Source: Planctomycetota bacterium
Lineage (GTDB): Bacteria > Planctomycetota > PLA2 > JAEUHO01
NCBI GenBank assembly: GCA_020851795.1
Contig: JADZCA010000035.1
Coordinates: 1 to 64,000 of the forward strand
DNA length: 64,000 nt
Direction of reading: 5' to 3'
This document shows positions 46,890 through 57,904 of this stretch, piece after piece. The notes under the pieces are model-generated. The model did not search any database, was not told the DNA's origin, and was given only the letters and a program-made list of their open reading frames with translations. Both the position numbers and the translations under genes were made by a program. Within the stretch, counting starts at the first letter, position 1. Every line of letters begins with the position of its first letter.

Positions 46890-49439
46890 TCAACGGCGAC
46901 GCACCACCTCGAGCCCCGCGGCGGCGAGGATGCGCGGCGCGACGCGGACGCTGGCGCGGTCGTACTCGCGGATCTCCTCCGAGAGGTCGTCCCACGGGAC
47001 GATGCACGGGTGGACCTTGGCCGCGTCGTCGCGCACGCGACCGTAGCGCCACCCGGCGCGCAGCCGGTCCACGTTCCACCGCCCGTGCTCGAGCTCAGCC
47101 ATCGCCTCGACCTCGTCGCGCCAGACGTCGTCGGCGAACGACGGGATCGCGTCCGCGGCGCCGGTCGCCGGTCGGACGACGAAGCCGCGCGACTCGAGGA
47201 TGCGGACGATGTCGCGCGCCTGCGCGCGGCTCGCGTCGCGGTACGTCTCGGGCAGGCGGTCCCACGGGCGCAGCGGCTCGGGGAGCCGCCCGACGCTGCC
47301 GGCGAGGTACTGCGCGTGGAACGCACGCGCCGGCGCGTCGGGGTCGGCGCCGCCCACCGCGTCGCCCGGCGGCGTGAGCACGGCCCGAGCCGACGCCACG
47401 TCGAGCGGGAGCCCGTGCAGCCGCGAGACGCCGCGCCACACGTCGTCGGCGAGGATCGCGTCGGCCGCGCCGCCGCTCCCCCGCACGGGGAACGTCGCCG
47501 CCCCGAGCGCCGTGGCCACCTCGAGCTCGACCCGCGAGAGCGGGCCGCCCCCGAACGAGACGACCGTCACCGAGGCCGGCGACACGCCCTCCTTGCGCAG
47601 GTCCTCCCACATCGACAGGATCTGCCCGGGCGAGAACTCCGTCTCGGCGTCCGAGACGAAGCGGTCGTAGCGCGGGTCCTTGGGCCCGTCCACGGGCAGA
47701 CGCTTGGGCAGGTACGCGACGAGCTCGAAGCGCTTCGCGCCGTCCGCCGCCAGCTGCTCGGCGACGTCCGCGACGAGCCTCGGGACGCCGACGCGGGTCC
47801 CGCCCGAGACCACGCGTCCTTGCGCGGCCCCGAGCAGCGACGCCAAGCACGGGCGGACCCGCGCGAGCGCGGCGGGCTCGTCCATCGACGCCGCGCCGCC
47901 GGCCACGACGAGGGTCCCGCCGCGAGCGCCCGGAGGCGCCGCGTGCGGCGGGGCGAGGCGCGCCAGCTCGAGCAGCCGGACCACCCAGCGGCCGGCGACG
48001 GGCGCGGGACGCCCTCGGGGCGCGAGGCGCCGCACGCGCTCGATCTCCTCGTCCACCACCGACGGCGGCACGCAGGAACGCCCGTCGGCGAGGTGGCGCA
48101 ACCCGCGCGCGTACCAGCCGAGCGCCGCGTACGGCTCGTCGAGCAACATCGACAGCCGACCGGCGGCGAACGCCGAGAACGGCAGCTCGGTGCCGGCGCG
48201 GACGTGGTCGCGGCAGGTCGCGAGGGCCCCCCGGAGCATCGGCGCCGCGCTCTCGAGCGACATCCCCGCGTCGCCACAGTGCCGCTCGTAGCCCACGACG
48301 TCGGCGAGGTGGTAGGGGTTGGTCGGCTCGGCGGCGAGCGCCCGACGGTGCGCCGCGAGCGCCTCGTGCTCCTCGTGCGGGACGAGCTCGAGCGCCCGCG
48401 CGAGCCGCGCGTTCGCCTTGCCGCGCAGGCTGCGCAGGCGCGCGAGGTCGGGGACCCACGCGTCGGCGGTCTCCTCGGCGTCGCAGGCGACGATCGCCGC
48501 GCGCAGCCACGCGAGCCCGTCCTGGTAGGCCGGCGACGTGGGCGCGCCCCGGTGCACGCGGCACTGCGCGTGGCCGAGCTCCATGAGCACGTCGGCGCGC
48601 ATCGGCCCCGCGTCGGGGACGAGCGGGCCCATCAGCGCCACGACCCGCGCGTGCTCGCCGCACGCGCCGAGGAGCCGCGCGAGGGTGGTCGCGACGCGTG
48701 CCCGCGCCGTGGCGTCGGGCTCCGCGGCGAGGACGAGGGACAGCACCTCGACCTCCGCGCGCACGCGGGCCGCGTCGGCATGGGCCGCGTAGTTGGCGAA
48801 CGCGGTGTCGAGCGCGGCGGCGAGCGCCGTGAACTCGCGGTCGCCCGTCTCCATCAGGGCCGACAGGCGGTTGCCGGTGCGGCGCGCCTCCGACGACACG
48901 CCGATCGGCGCGCGGTAGAGGCGGTCGTGCATGACGTCGGCCCACGCGTGCTGCACCGCGGTGCGGACCTGCAGCTCGGCCGGCCGCGAGCCGAAGAGCG
49001 CGACCTGCGCCGCGGTGAAGCCGGCCCGCTCGGCACGCGCCGGGTCGAGCGCGACGACGTAGTGGATGTCTCGGTAGCCGAACCGGTCCTCGCCGAGGCC
49101 CTGAGTCTTGTCCTCGCGCTCGCGCACCGCGAAGTTGCGCTCGACGAACCGGCAGACCGCCTCGACCTGGTCGAGGGTGTGGACGATCACGCGGGCCCCG
49201 CACAGGTCGGTGAGCTGGTGGACGGGGTCCCGGTACTTCGCCCACTTGCGGGCGCACTTCTCCGCGAACGAGCCGACCGTCTTCGCGCGGGACTGCACGA
49301 CCGCGGTCGGGATCCAGACCGAGCACGCCCGCCGCAGGGCGGCCTCGAGGGCGGACGCGAACGCGATCCACGTGTCGCGCACCGCCTGGTAGCGCTCGAC
49401 CTGGGCGCGGTGCTCCTCGGGCGGGATCGGGTCGCTCAT
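46890..49439 (-). CDS. RelA/SpoT synthetase - TPR - SLOG - RyR fusion protein
   Basis: The 849-aa chain is a multidomain signalling protein. Residues 45-180 form a RelA/SpoT-type synthetase domain: RAKTVGSF, Asp78 in LTDLCGARVIV, GYRDIH at 121-126, Glu155 in AELQVRT and QHAWADVMHD. No HD hydrolase domain is present. Residues 200-480 are helical and TPR-like. Residues 505-665 resemble a SLOG nucleotide-binding domain (GTLVVAGGAAS, GRVVSGGTRVGVPRLV, SVTVVSFGGGPLSRVE). The C-terminus holds two RyR modules: a partial one at about 670-757 (LRPWDRLPETYRDASRAQAR) and a full one at 775-846 (AELEHGRWNVDRLRAGWRYG, then VHPCIVPWDDLSEEIREYDR). The start overlaps the NUDIX stop by ATGA. It resembles nucleotide-centred conflict systems rather than housekeeping Rel. 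Domain calls other than RelA/SpoT and RyR are by pattern. Confidence 0.85.
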   Translation of the reverse strand: MSDPIPPEEHRAQVERYQAVRDTWIAFASALEAALRRACSVWIPTAVVQSRAKTVGSFAEKCARKWAKYRDPVHQLTDLCGARVIVHTLDQVEAVCRFVERNFAVREREDKTQGLGEDRFGYRDIHYVVALDPARAERAGFTAAQVALFGSRPAELQVRTAVQHAWADVMHDRLYRAPIGVSSEARRTGNRLSALMETGDREFTALAAALDTAFANYAAHADAARVRAEVEVLSLVLAAEPDATARARVATTLARLLGACGEHARVVALMGPLVPDAGPMRADVLMELGHAQCRVHRGAPTSPAYQDGLAWLRAAIVACDAEETADAWVPDLARLRSLRGKANARLARALELVPHEEHEALAAHRRALAAEPTNPYHLADVVGYERHCGDAGMSLESAAPMLRGALATCRDHVRAGTELPFSAFAAGRLSMLLDEPYAALGWYARGLRHLADGRSCVPPSVVDEEIERVRRLAPRGRPAPVAGRWVVRLLELARLAPPHAAPPGARGGTLVVAGGAASMDEPAALARVRPCLASLLGAAQGRVVSGGTRVGVPRLVADVAEQLAADGAKRFELVAYLPKRLPVDGPKDPRYDRFVSDAETEFSPGQILSMWEDLRKEGVSPASVTVVSFGGGPLSRVELEVATALGAATFPVRGSGGAADAILADDVWRGVSRLHGLPLDVASARAVLTPPGDAVGGADPDAPARAFHAQYLAGSVGRLPEPLRPWDRLPETYRDASRAQARDIVRILESRGFVVRPATGAADAIPSFADDVWRDEVEAMAELEHGRWNVDRLRAGWRYGRVRDDAAKVHPCIVPWDDLSEEIREYDRASVRVAPRILAAAGLEVVRRR

Positions 49440-49903
49440 CGGGGCCTCCTCGCGCTCTGGACCGGCGTCGCGGACGGCGGGCACGTCGCGACCGCCCGCG
49501 CGGCGGCGCCGACGAAGGCCGCCATCAGGTCGCGGGCCCCGTACGCGACCGGGATCGCGCCGAGCTCGACCGCGCCGACCCAGCGCGCGTCGTCGTGCTC
49601 GACGCTCAGCGCGAGCGTCCCGCCGAGCACCCGCGCCGCGAGGCACACCGAGACCGCGCGCAGCCCGGGCAGCTCGAGCTCGTAGGCGCCGACGAGGTGC
49701 GTCGGCTCGACGTCGAGCCCGCACTCCTCGGAGACCTCGCGCACGAGCGCCTCGTCGAGCCGCTCCCCGAGCTCGGCCTTGCCGCCGGGCCACTCCCAGT
49801 CGCCGGCCCCCACCCGGCTCGCGGCGGAGCGCCGCACGACGAGCGTGCGCCCGTCGGCGTCGAGGATCGCGGCGCGCACGGCGAGGCCGAACGGAACCGG
49901 CAC
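49436..49903 (-). CDS. NUDIX (MutT-like) hydrolase coupled to the RelA-SLOG-RyR gene
   Basis: The GTG at 49903 gives 155 aa and follows GGGAGGGAG by about 8 nt. An ATG at 49948 overlaps the TACGAT -10 box and would lie outside the transcript. The NUDIX box is complete (GGKAELGERLDEALV then REVSEECGL, fitting GX5EX7REUXEEXGU). The enzyme hydrolyses a nucleoside diphosphate linked to another moiety; the substrate is unknown. The ATGA overlap with the downstream RelA/SpoT fusion suggests it edits, clears or primes the signal made by that protein. An ordinary MutT house-cleaning role is the alternative. Confidence 0.85.
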   Translation of the reverse strand: MPVPFGLAVRAAILDADGRTLVVRRSAASRVGAGDWEWPGGKAELGERLDEALVREVSEECGLDVEPTHLVGAYELELPGLRAVSVCLAARVLGGTLALSVEHDDARWVGAVELGAIPVAYGARDLMAAFVGAAARAVATCPPSATPVQSARRPR

Positions 49904-49946
49904 GATCAGGGCTCCCTCCCGGACGCGCGGCGCGCCCCGGGCGAGC

Positions 49947-49952
49947 ATCGTA
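49947..49952 (-). promoter_or_regulatory. -10 TACGAT of the NUDIX/RelA-SLOG-RyR operon
   Basis: On the minus strand TACGAT is followed, after about 25-30 nt, by the purine-rich GGGAGGGAG ribosome-binding site and then GTG at 49903. Unlike many neighbours, this operon seems to have a leader. Confidence 0.45.
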
Positions 49953-50094
49953 GCCCGCCGAGGTCGTCGGGGACGAGGCCCGTGCCTCGCCGACCGACCG
50001 ACGGCGGCCGGGGCTCGCGGGGCACGAGCCCGCCGCCACGGAACGCCCCCTTCGGGTCGTCGCGGCCCGACGCGGCGGATCGCCGCGGCTCGCG

Positions 50095-50100
50095 TAGGGT
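50095..50100 (+). promoter_or_regulatory. Leaderless-type -10 TAGGGT
   Basis: TAGGGT ends 9 nt before the ATG of the ABC-F gene at 50110. Confidence 0.5.
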
Positions 50101-50109
50101 GTCGGCGCG

Positions 50110-52095
<1,986 letters not shown>

Positions 52096-52161
52096 CCGCG
52101 GGCGGACCGCGCGGGTCCGGGGACGCGGCGGCGGGCGTACAATCGGCGCGGACGGCCCCGG

Positions 52162-54231
52162 ATGCGCCCTTCACCCCTCCGCACCGCCGCCGCGCGACCG
52201 CCGACCGGCCCGCGCCGCGGGCTCCGCGCGCTCGCGACCGCGCTGCTCGCCACGGTCGGCGCCTCGGGGGTCCCGTGCGCCCGCGAGGCGTCGGCCGACG
52301 ACGCGTACGCGAAGACGCTCGCCGAGCGGGCCTCCGACCTCGCGAGCAAGTCGTTCCACCGCCGGACCCGCGCGTGGCGTGCGCTCGCCAGCCTGCGCGA
52401 CCCGCGCGCGCTCAAGCGCTTCACGCAGGAGTACGCGCGCTCCGAGCCGGGCTCGCACGTGCAGGGCTTCCTCGCCTCGCTGGCGTGCGACACCTTCGAC
52501 GCCGCCACGGACGTCGCGGCGCTGCGCGCGTGGTGCGACGCCCGCGACGAGGCGACCGACGCGTGGCTGTGGTACCGCGTGGCGCTGCGCGAGGTCGAGC
52601 ACGGGCGCGCGGCCGACGTGGCCGCACGGGTGTCGGCTCCGAAGCTCCCGGCCGAGCTCGCGTGCGCGTCGCTGCTCGCGCTCGCCGCGTGGGCCGACGA
52701 CGCCGTCCCGGCGGCGATCGACGCGACGCTCGCGGCGCTCCCCGCCGCCGGCGACGAGCGCGCGCTGCGGCTCGAGACCGCGGCCGCCGCGCTGCGCTCG
52801 CAGGCGGGGCGCCACGGCGGGCCCGAGTACCGCGCGCTCGCGCTGCGCGTGGTCGGCGCGGCCGAGGCCGCGGGCACGTCGGACCGCACGCGCCTGCTGC
52901 TCGGGCGCGTGCTCGCGCAGGCCGCGGGGCTGCCGCGGCCGCTGCGCTCGGCCTCGGGGTGGCGGCTGCTCCTCGAGGGCGCGCTCGACCCGAGCCGCGA
53001 CGACGAGGGGCGGACCTACGCGCCGCCCGTCGAGTTCATGGACGTCGTGACGACGGGCCACCGGATCGGCTTCGTGCTCGACGCGAGCGACTCGATGGCG
53101 GCGGCGCTGACGCCCGAGGAGCGCCACGACCTCCTGCCCCCGCCCGACTTCACGCCGCTGCGCCGCGGCGGCGCGACGACGCCGGGCGACGGCGCGGGCG
53201 CGCAGCGCAAGGGGCGCGAGCCCGCGCCCTTGCCCTCCGGCCCCGCGTCGGGCGCCGACGGCCTGATCGAGGTGCCGATGCGGTGGGCCCGCATCCGCAC
53301 CCGCTACGACGCGGCGCTCGAGTTCGTCCGCGCCGCCGCCGGACGCCTCGGCGACGCGGAGCGCTTCGGGACCTGCCTCTTCGGCACGACGACCGAGGAC
53401 CTGCTCAAGGGCGGCGGCCTCGTGCGGGCCGACGCCGCCGCGCGCGCCGCGCTCCTGCGCGCCGTGGACGCGCGCCTCGCCGGGTCGGGCACGCTCGGCG
53501 CGACCAACCTCCACGGCGGGATCCTGCGCATGCTGCGCACCGCCGAGAAGGGCCTGCGCCCCGACGCGACCTACGTGGACCGCGACCTGCGCCGCGACGG
53601 CGTGGACACGATCTACGTGCTCTCCGACGGCGAGCCGTCGAGCGACGACTGGTGGGACGGCACCGAAGGCGGGGGCGGGCCGCTGGCGTCGCTGCGAGGG
53701 ACCTACGCCGACGACGCGCAGCTGCTCGACGACGTGGACCGGTGGAACCTCCTGCGCCACGTCGAGGTCCACGCCGTGGGCCTTTCCGAGCCGCCCGAAC
53801 CGGGCGTCCTCTCCACGGCGAGCCTGCAGGCGGTGCTGTCGTCGTTGGCGTGGCGCAACCACGGCGTGTTCCGGGCGGTGCCCCGGCCCCCCGACGCCTC
53901 CGCCGACCCGACGGCCGCGAAGCGCCGCCCGCCGTCCGCGGACGACGCGCTCGAGGCGGCGCTGCGGCGCCTGCCGCCCGCCGAGCGAGACCGGGTCCGC
54001 GCACGGCTCGACCCGAGCGGCGCGCCCGCCGTCGGCGGCCGCGACGCGGACGACCCGCGCGCGCTCGTGCGCGCCCTGCTCGACCCCGACGACGCGACGC
54101 GGGCCCGGGCCGCGCGGTCGCTCGACCGGCTCGCGGGCCGCCGCTTCGGCTGGTGCCCGACGATGCGCGCGCACGAGCGCTTCGCGCTCTGGCGCACGTG
54201 GACGTGGTGGCTCGAGCTCCACGCGAAGTGA
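52162..54231 (+). CDS. Secreted von Willebrand factor A domain protein
   Basis: The 689-aa protein has an Arg-rich signal peptide (RGLRALATALLATVGASGVP). Helical, HEAT-like segments occupy residues 40-290 (RRTRAWRALASLRDPRALKR). A VWA domain begins near residue 298 with the MIDAS motif DASDS in RIGFVLDASDSMAA, continues with GTLGATNLHGGILRML, and includes the Asp of IYVLSDGEPSSDDWWDG. It binds metal and probably ligand proteins. A TACAAT hexamer lies 18 nt before the ATG. The 3' end faces a large palindrome shared with the convergent gene. Confidence 0.8.
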   Translation: MRPSPLRTAAARPPTGPRRGLRALATALLATVGASGVPCAREASADDAYAKTLAERASDLASKSFHRRTRAWRALASLRDPRALKRFTQEYARSEPGSHVQGFLASLACDTFDAATDVAALRAWCDARDEATDAWLWYRVALREVEHGRAADVAARVSAPKLPAELACASLLALAAWADDAVPAAIDATLAALPAAGDERALRLETAAAALRSQAGRHGGPEYRALALRVVGAAEAAGTSDRTRLLLGRVLAQAAGLPRPLRSASGWRLLLEGALDPSRDDEGRTYAPPVEFMDVVTTGHRIGFVLDASDSMAAALTPEERHDLLPPPDFTPLRRGGATTPGDGAGAQRKGREPAPLPSGPASGADGLIEVPMRWARIRTRYDAALEFVRAAAGRLGDAERFGTCLFGTTTEDLLKGGGLVRADAAARAALLRAVDARLAGSGTLGATNLHGGILRMLRTAEKGLRPDATYVDRDLRRDGVDTIYVLSDGEPSSDDWWDGTEGGGGPLASLRGTYADDAQLLDDVDRWNLLRHVEVHAVGLSEPPEPGVLSTASLQAVLSSLAWRNHGVFRAVPRPPDASADPTAAKRRPPSADDALEAALRRLPPAERDRVRARLDPSGAPAVGGRDADDPRALVRALLDPDDATRARAARSLDRLAGRRFGWCPTMRAHERFALWRTWTWWLELHAK

Positions 54232-54274
54232 CGCCGACGCGCCGGGCCGCCGCCGGCGACTCCGGATCCGACTT

Positions 54275-54329
54275 TAGGAGCCTGGAAGGGGAAACGGGCG
54301 CTGCGCGCCGTTTCCCCGACAGGCTCCTA
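54275..54329. terminator. Long palindrome between convergent genes, edge is a stop codon
   Basis: TAGGAGCCTG (54275-54284) and CAGGCTCCTA (54320-54329) are the outer arms; GGGGAAACGG and CCGTTTCCCC form an inner stem with a GC-rich loop. The last three bases (CTA, 54327-54329) are the TAG stop of the minus-strand gene. It is a plausible bidirectional terminator for the VWA and GNAT genes. Confidence 0.75.
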
Positions 54330-55592
54330 GACGACCGCGTCGTCGTCGCCGGGCTGGGCGGCCGGAGCGTGGGCGCACCCGATGCGCCGGCAGTGCTTGG
54401 GGTCGGCGGGCTCCTCCGACGTGCGCCCGGGCGGGCGCTCGCCGTGCAGTGCCTTGCCGGCGCGCGCCTTGAGGGAGCGGATCAGCCCGCGCAGCGCCCC
54501 GTGCGCCCGCCCGGCGGCGCCGGCCGGGAACAGGTCGAGGTCCACGAGGGGCCGCACGCCGGTCGCCCAGCGCAGCTTCCACTCCTGGCACCCCTCGAGG
54601 AAGTCGAGCTCGGTGCGCCCGGCCTCGATCGTCGCGTCCTTGAGCACGTGGCAGCGCAGCACGACGCCGGCCCCGGTGCGCGAGAACGCGGGGTCGATGC
54701 CCGCGTTGAAGAACGAGGTCGTCGCGCCGCTCGAGAACCCGTACGCCGCCGCGACCGGCTTGCCGCCGTCCTCGAGCACCCCGAGGACGAGGCCGCCGTG
54801 CACCGCGAGCCGCGCCGCGAGGCGCCCGTGGAACTCGCGCAGCTGCGGGCTGGCGAGCGCGGTGTCGCGTCCGAGCGCGTCGAAGCGGCGCGTGTGCAGG
54901 TCGAAGAGGACGTCCATCGCGGGCCCGACGTCGGCCGGCGAGGTCACCCACCGGATCGCCGCGCCGTCCCGCTCCCAGAACCGGCGCAGCTGGCGCGTCG
55001 CCTCGTGGCGCTGGTGCTTGGAGAGGTCCTTGAGGAAGCCGAGCCAGTCCCGCACGGGCGTGAGGAAGGGGCACGCCGCCGCGAAGCGCTCGAGCACGAC
55101 CTGGTGGGGCCGCCGCGCGCGTACCGCCTGCGCGAGCGCGCCGTCCTCGACGCACCGGTGGAACCGGACCCGCCACGAGGCCGACGCGGCGACGTGCGCG
55201 ACCACGGCCGCCGCGACGTCGGCTGCCCGCCCGGGCGCCGCGACGACGTCGCCGTGCGCGAACCCGTGCGTCGGCCCGCAGGTCGAGAGCAGCCCGCGCC
55301 GACGCGCGAGCGGCAGGACGCCCACGAGCGTCCCCGACGCGTCCCACCCGGCGACGACGTGGGGCGACCACGCCGCCCCCGGTCCGCGCAGCCACTCGAT
55401 CGTCCAGTCCGGCCCGACGAACGTCTGGCGGTCGGTCAGGAGGGCGCGCCACGCCGGCGCGAGCGCCTCGAGCGCGTCGATGCTCGCGATCACCTCGCAC
55501 CGCAGGTCGGTCGATCGGGCCGCGCGCGGCGCGCTCAAGGCGGTCGGCGACGTCGTCGGAAGCGTCGAAGTGTCCCGTTCGGTCGTCGCCAC
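54327..55592 (-). CDS. GNAT-fold acetyltransferase-like protein (CelD/BcsL type)
   Basis: The GTG at 55592 follows GGGAG and gives 421 aa. The protein resembles the acetyltransferase 6 / CelD family, which has tandem GNAT-like folds. It opens with EVIASIDALEALAPAWRALL and has a central KDLSKHQRHEATRQLRRFW helix. The C-terminal half is GNAT-like, with VLGVLEDGGKPVAAAYGFSS and GVVLRCHVLKDATIEAG, and ends in EWKLRWATGVRPL. Relatives act in exopolysaccharide or cellulose biosynthesis; no such genes are near. Its stop is part of a palindrome. Confidence 0.75.
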   Translation of the reverse strand: MATTERDTSTLPTTSPTALSAPRAARSTDLRCEVIASIDALEALAPAWRALLTDRQTFVGPDWTIEWLRGPGAAWSPHVVAGWDASGTLVGVLPLARRRGLLSTCGPTHGFAHGDVVAAPGRAADVAAAVVAHVAASASWRVRFHRCVEDGALAQAVRARRPHQVVLERFAAACPFLTPVRDWLGFLKDLSKHQRHEATRQLRRFWERDGAAIRWVTSPADVGPAMDVLFDLHTRRFDALGRDTALASPQLREFHGRLAARLAVHGGLVLGVLEDGGKPVAAAYGFSSGATTSFFNAGIDPAFSRTGAGVVLRCHVLKDATIEAGRTELDFLEGCQEWKLRWATGVRPLVDLDLFPAGAAGRAHGALRGLIRSLKARAGKALHGERPPGRTSEEPADPKHCRRIGCAHAPAAQPGDDDAVV

Positions 55593-55777
55593 GGCGCTCC
55601 CACCCGCGATCCCGGTCGCGTCGGTCCAGCCGCGCTGGTCCGCGTCCGACCTATCGACCGGGGAGCTGGAGGTCCTTGACCCCCTGCACGATACGAACGG
55701 CCCGGGCCGACGCCCCCGATCCCGCGCGCGATGCGAGGATCCCCCGGGTCCGACGGATGTGAATCGACGGAGCGGCC

Positions 55778-57904
55778 ATGCGCGAGTTCCTCTGCTTCCT
55801 CCTGCTCCTCGTCCTCTGCGCGCCGTTCGCACCGCCCGCCGCCGCCGACGAGCCGGCGACGCTCGTGGACTGGCTGAAGTCGCTCGGCACCGACGCGTCG
55901 TACGAGGCGCGCGCGACGCTCTACGGCGAGCGCTTCTCCGGCGAGGAGTACCGCGGCACCGGCCCGCAGAACCTCGCGCTGTGGCGGGCGCTCAAGGCCG
56001 AGGCCGCCGACGGGCGCTTCCCGCCGACGGCGGCCACGCCCAAGCCGGCCCCGCGCGTGCGCGAGGGCGTCGAGCCCGCCTCCGGCGACGCCACGGGGCC
56101 CGCGCCTGCGGCACGACCGCCGGCCCACGCCCCCGACGCGAGGCCCGGGGCGACGCCCGCCGGCCCGGTCGCCACGCGGACGGTGGAGGCCACGGACGGC
56201 GCGAACCGGCTCGCGATCGAGCTGGACCCGCGCGCGCAGGTGCTCTCGATCGAGACCCGCGAGGTCGAGCGGTCGGTCCGGGGGGACGCGCCGACGGGGT
56301 CGCTCGAAGCGGAGATCCTCCCGACGTTGCCCACGACGGGCGGATTCGTCTCCGCGGCGATGCTGGTGCAGAAGGCGAAGATCTTCGACGACGGGCTCTA
56401 CGCCGCCGTCGAGCTGGCCGCGGAGTCGGGCGCCGGCACGTTCCGCGGCAAGCGCGCGCTGCTCGACGCGCTGCGGGCGCGCCTGCTCGCGGCGGGCGAC
56501 GTGCCCGTGGGCCCGCCGACCGCGACGCTGTTCGCCGCGGCGCGGGCCGGAGGGCGGCGGGTGCCCACCCCGCCCGCGCTGGTCGGCCTCGTGGACGCGA
56601 TGGTCGAGGGCTTCGACTCGACCCCGGTGCGCAGCAAGCCGATCGGGTTCTACACGTGGAGCGACGCGCTCCGCGCGGTGTTCCGGCAGGACCGCATGCT
56701 GCAGGCGGGCGCGGCGGAGCCGGCGGCGGCCGTCGAGGTCGTCGCGCGCGCGCTGCACGCCGACCCCGCGGTGCGCGACACCTACGAGCGCTACCTCGCT
56801 CTCGTCGAGCGGCTGACCAACCCCTTCGTCGGGCCCGACTACCGCAGCGCCCTCGAGGCCCTCGACGCGGGGGAGCCGGTGCCGACCGAGGCGTTCGCGT
56901 TCTTCCCCGCGTGCCGCTCGCGCGAGACGCTGATGGCGAACGCGCTCCTCGCCGGAGGGATGCCGATCGAGCAGCTGCGCCTGATGGACGCCTTCGTGGA
57001 CGCGGTGCGCGCCGGCCGGGTCTCGCTGGCGCCGCGGCCCGACAGCGGCTGGTACGACCGTCAGCAGTGGGCCCTCGAGCCGTTCGTCCGCCCGGAGGCG
57101 ACGCCCGAGGGCGGCAAGGTGCAGCGCGGCCCGCGCTACCGCGCGCGCCTCGAGGAGCTGTTCCGCGGCGCGCTCGCGCTGACGCGGGAGACGCACGTCA
57201 AGAACCTCGACATCGCGGTGGCGACCGCGATGGCCCCCCCGCCGCAGTCGAAGCCGCGTGTCTACGTCGGTCCCGATCTCACGGTCGAGCCGCACGCGTC
57301 GGCGTGGTGGCGCCGGGCCGAGTCGTACCGCTACGTCGCGGAGCTCCTCGCGGCGGTCTTCGGTCCCGGCGCGACGGCGACGATGCACCGCGAGACGCCC
57401 GACGGCCCGGTCTCGGTCTCGCTCGCCGACGAGCTGCGGTCGATGGAGGCGCTGTTCACGGGCGCCTACGTGCGCTCGTGCAAGGAGCTCGGCTTCCCGG
57501 TGGGCGCGGTGGCCGGCGCGGACGCGGCGGAGGCCACCTTCGTCGCGTGGGCCCGCGCGGCGTCCACCGACGCCGACCTCGCACGCGACGTGCGGATGAT
57601 GATCCCGGTCGCGGTGGACCCGATGACGGGCACGACGCGGTCGTGGGCGGTGCTCGGCTGGGCGAGCGACGAGCTCGGCATCCGCTTCGTGCGCGGTCCG
57701 ACGGCGGTCGTGCGCTCGGCGGCCGACGGGAAGGCGCTCCCGCCGTCTGCGGTCGAGGTGGTGCTCGGCAGCCAGAGCGCGAGCGTCGCCTACCCCGTCT
57801 TCGTCGAGGTGACGACGCGCAAGGTGCTCGACCGCGACGAGTTCCGCCGCCTCTGCGACGCCGCGAAGACGCGGGAGCGGATCGTGAACGCGCTCGAGCG
57901 GTGA
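55778..57904 (+). CDS. Secreted protein of unknown function
   Basis: The 708-aa protein has a strong signal peptide (FLCFLLLLVLCAPFAPPAAA). A Pro/Ala-rich linker (residues 80-130) follows, then a long helical region with short repeated motifs such as LADELRSMEALFTGAYV. No catalytic or binding domain is recognised. There is no obvious lipobox. It is divergent from the GNAT-like gene across 185 bp. Codon use matches its neighbours, so it is an authentic gene. A periplasmic location is inferred. Confidence 0.7.
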   Translation: MREFLCFLLLLVLCAPFAPPAAADEPATLVDWLKSLGTDASYEARATLYGERFSGEEYRGTGPQNLALWRALKAEAADGRFPPTAATPKPAPRVREGVEPASGDATGPAPAARPPAHAPDARPGATPAGPVATRTVEATDGANRLAIELDPRAQVLSIETREVERSVRGDAPTGSLEAEILPTLPTTGGFVSAAMLVQKAKIFDDGLYAAVELAAESGAGTFRGKRALLDALRARLLAAGDVPVGPPTATLFAAARAGGRRVPTPPALVGLVDAMVEGFDSTPVRSKPIGFYTWSDALRAVFRQDRMLQAGAAEPAAAVEVVARALHADPAVRDTYERYLALVERLTNPFVGPDYRSALEALDAGEPVPTEAFAFFPACRSRETLMANALLAGGMPIEQLRLMDAFVDAVRAGRVSLAPRPDSGWYDRQQWALEPFVRPEATPEGGKVQRGPRYRARLEELFRGALALTRETHVKNLDIAVATAMAPPPQSKPRVYVGPDLTVEPHASAWWRRAESYRYVAELLAAVFGPGATATMHRETPDGPVSVSLADELRSMEALFTGAYVRSCKELGFPVGAVAGADAAEATFVAWARAASTDADLARDVRMMIPVAVDPMTGTTRSWAVLGWASDELGIRFVRGPTAVVRSAADGKALPPSAVEVVLGSQSASVAYPVFVEVTTRKVLDRDEFRRLCDAAKTRERIVNALER

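Noticed and set aside
46890..49439. Housekeeping Rel/SpoT alarmone enzyme
   Set aside because: It lacks the HD hydrolase, TGS and ACT domains of long Rel proteins and instead carries SLOG-like and RyR modules.
49903..49948. ATG at 49948 as start of the NUDIX gene
   Set aside because: It overlaps a TACGAT -10 box, so it would lie upstream of the transcript start; the GTG at 49903 has a strong purine-rich ribosome-binding site.
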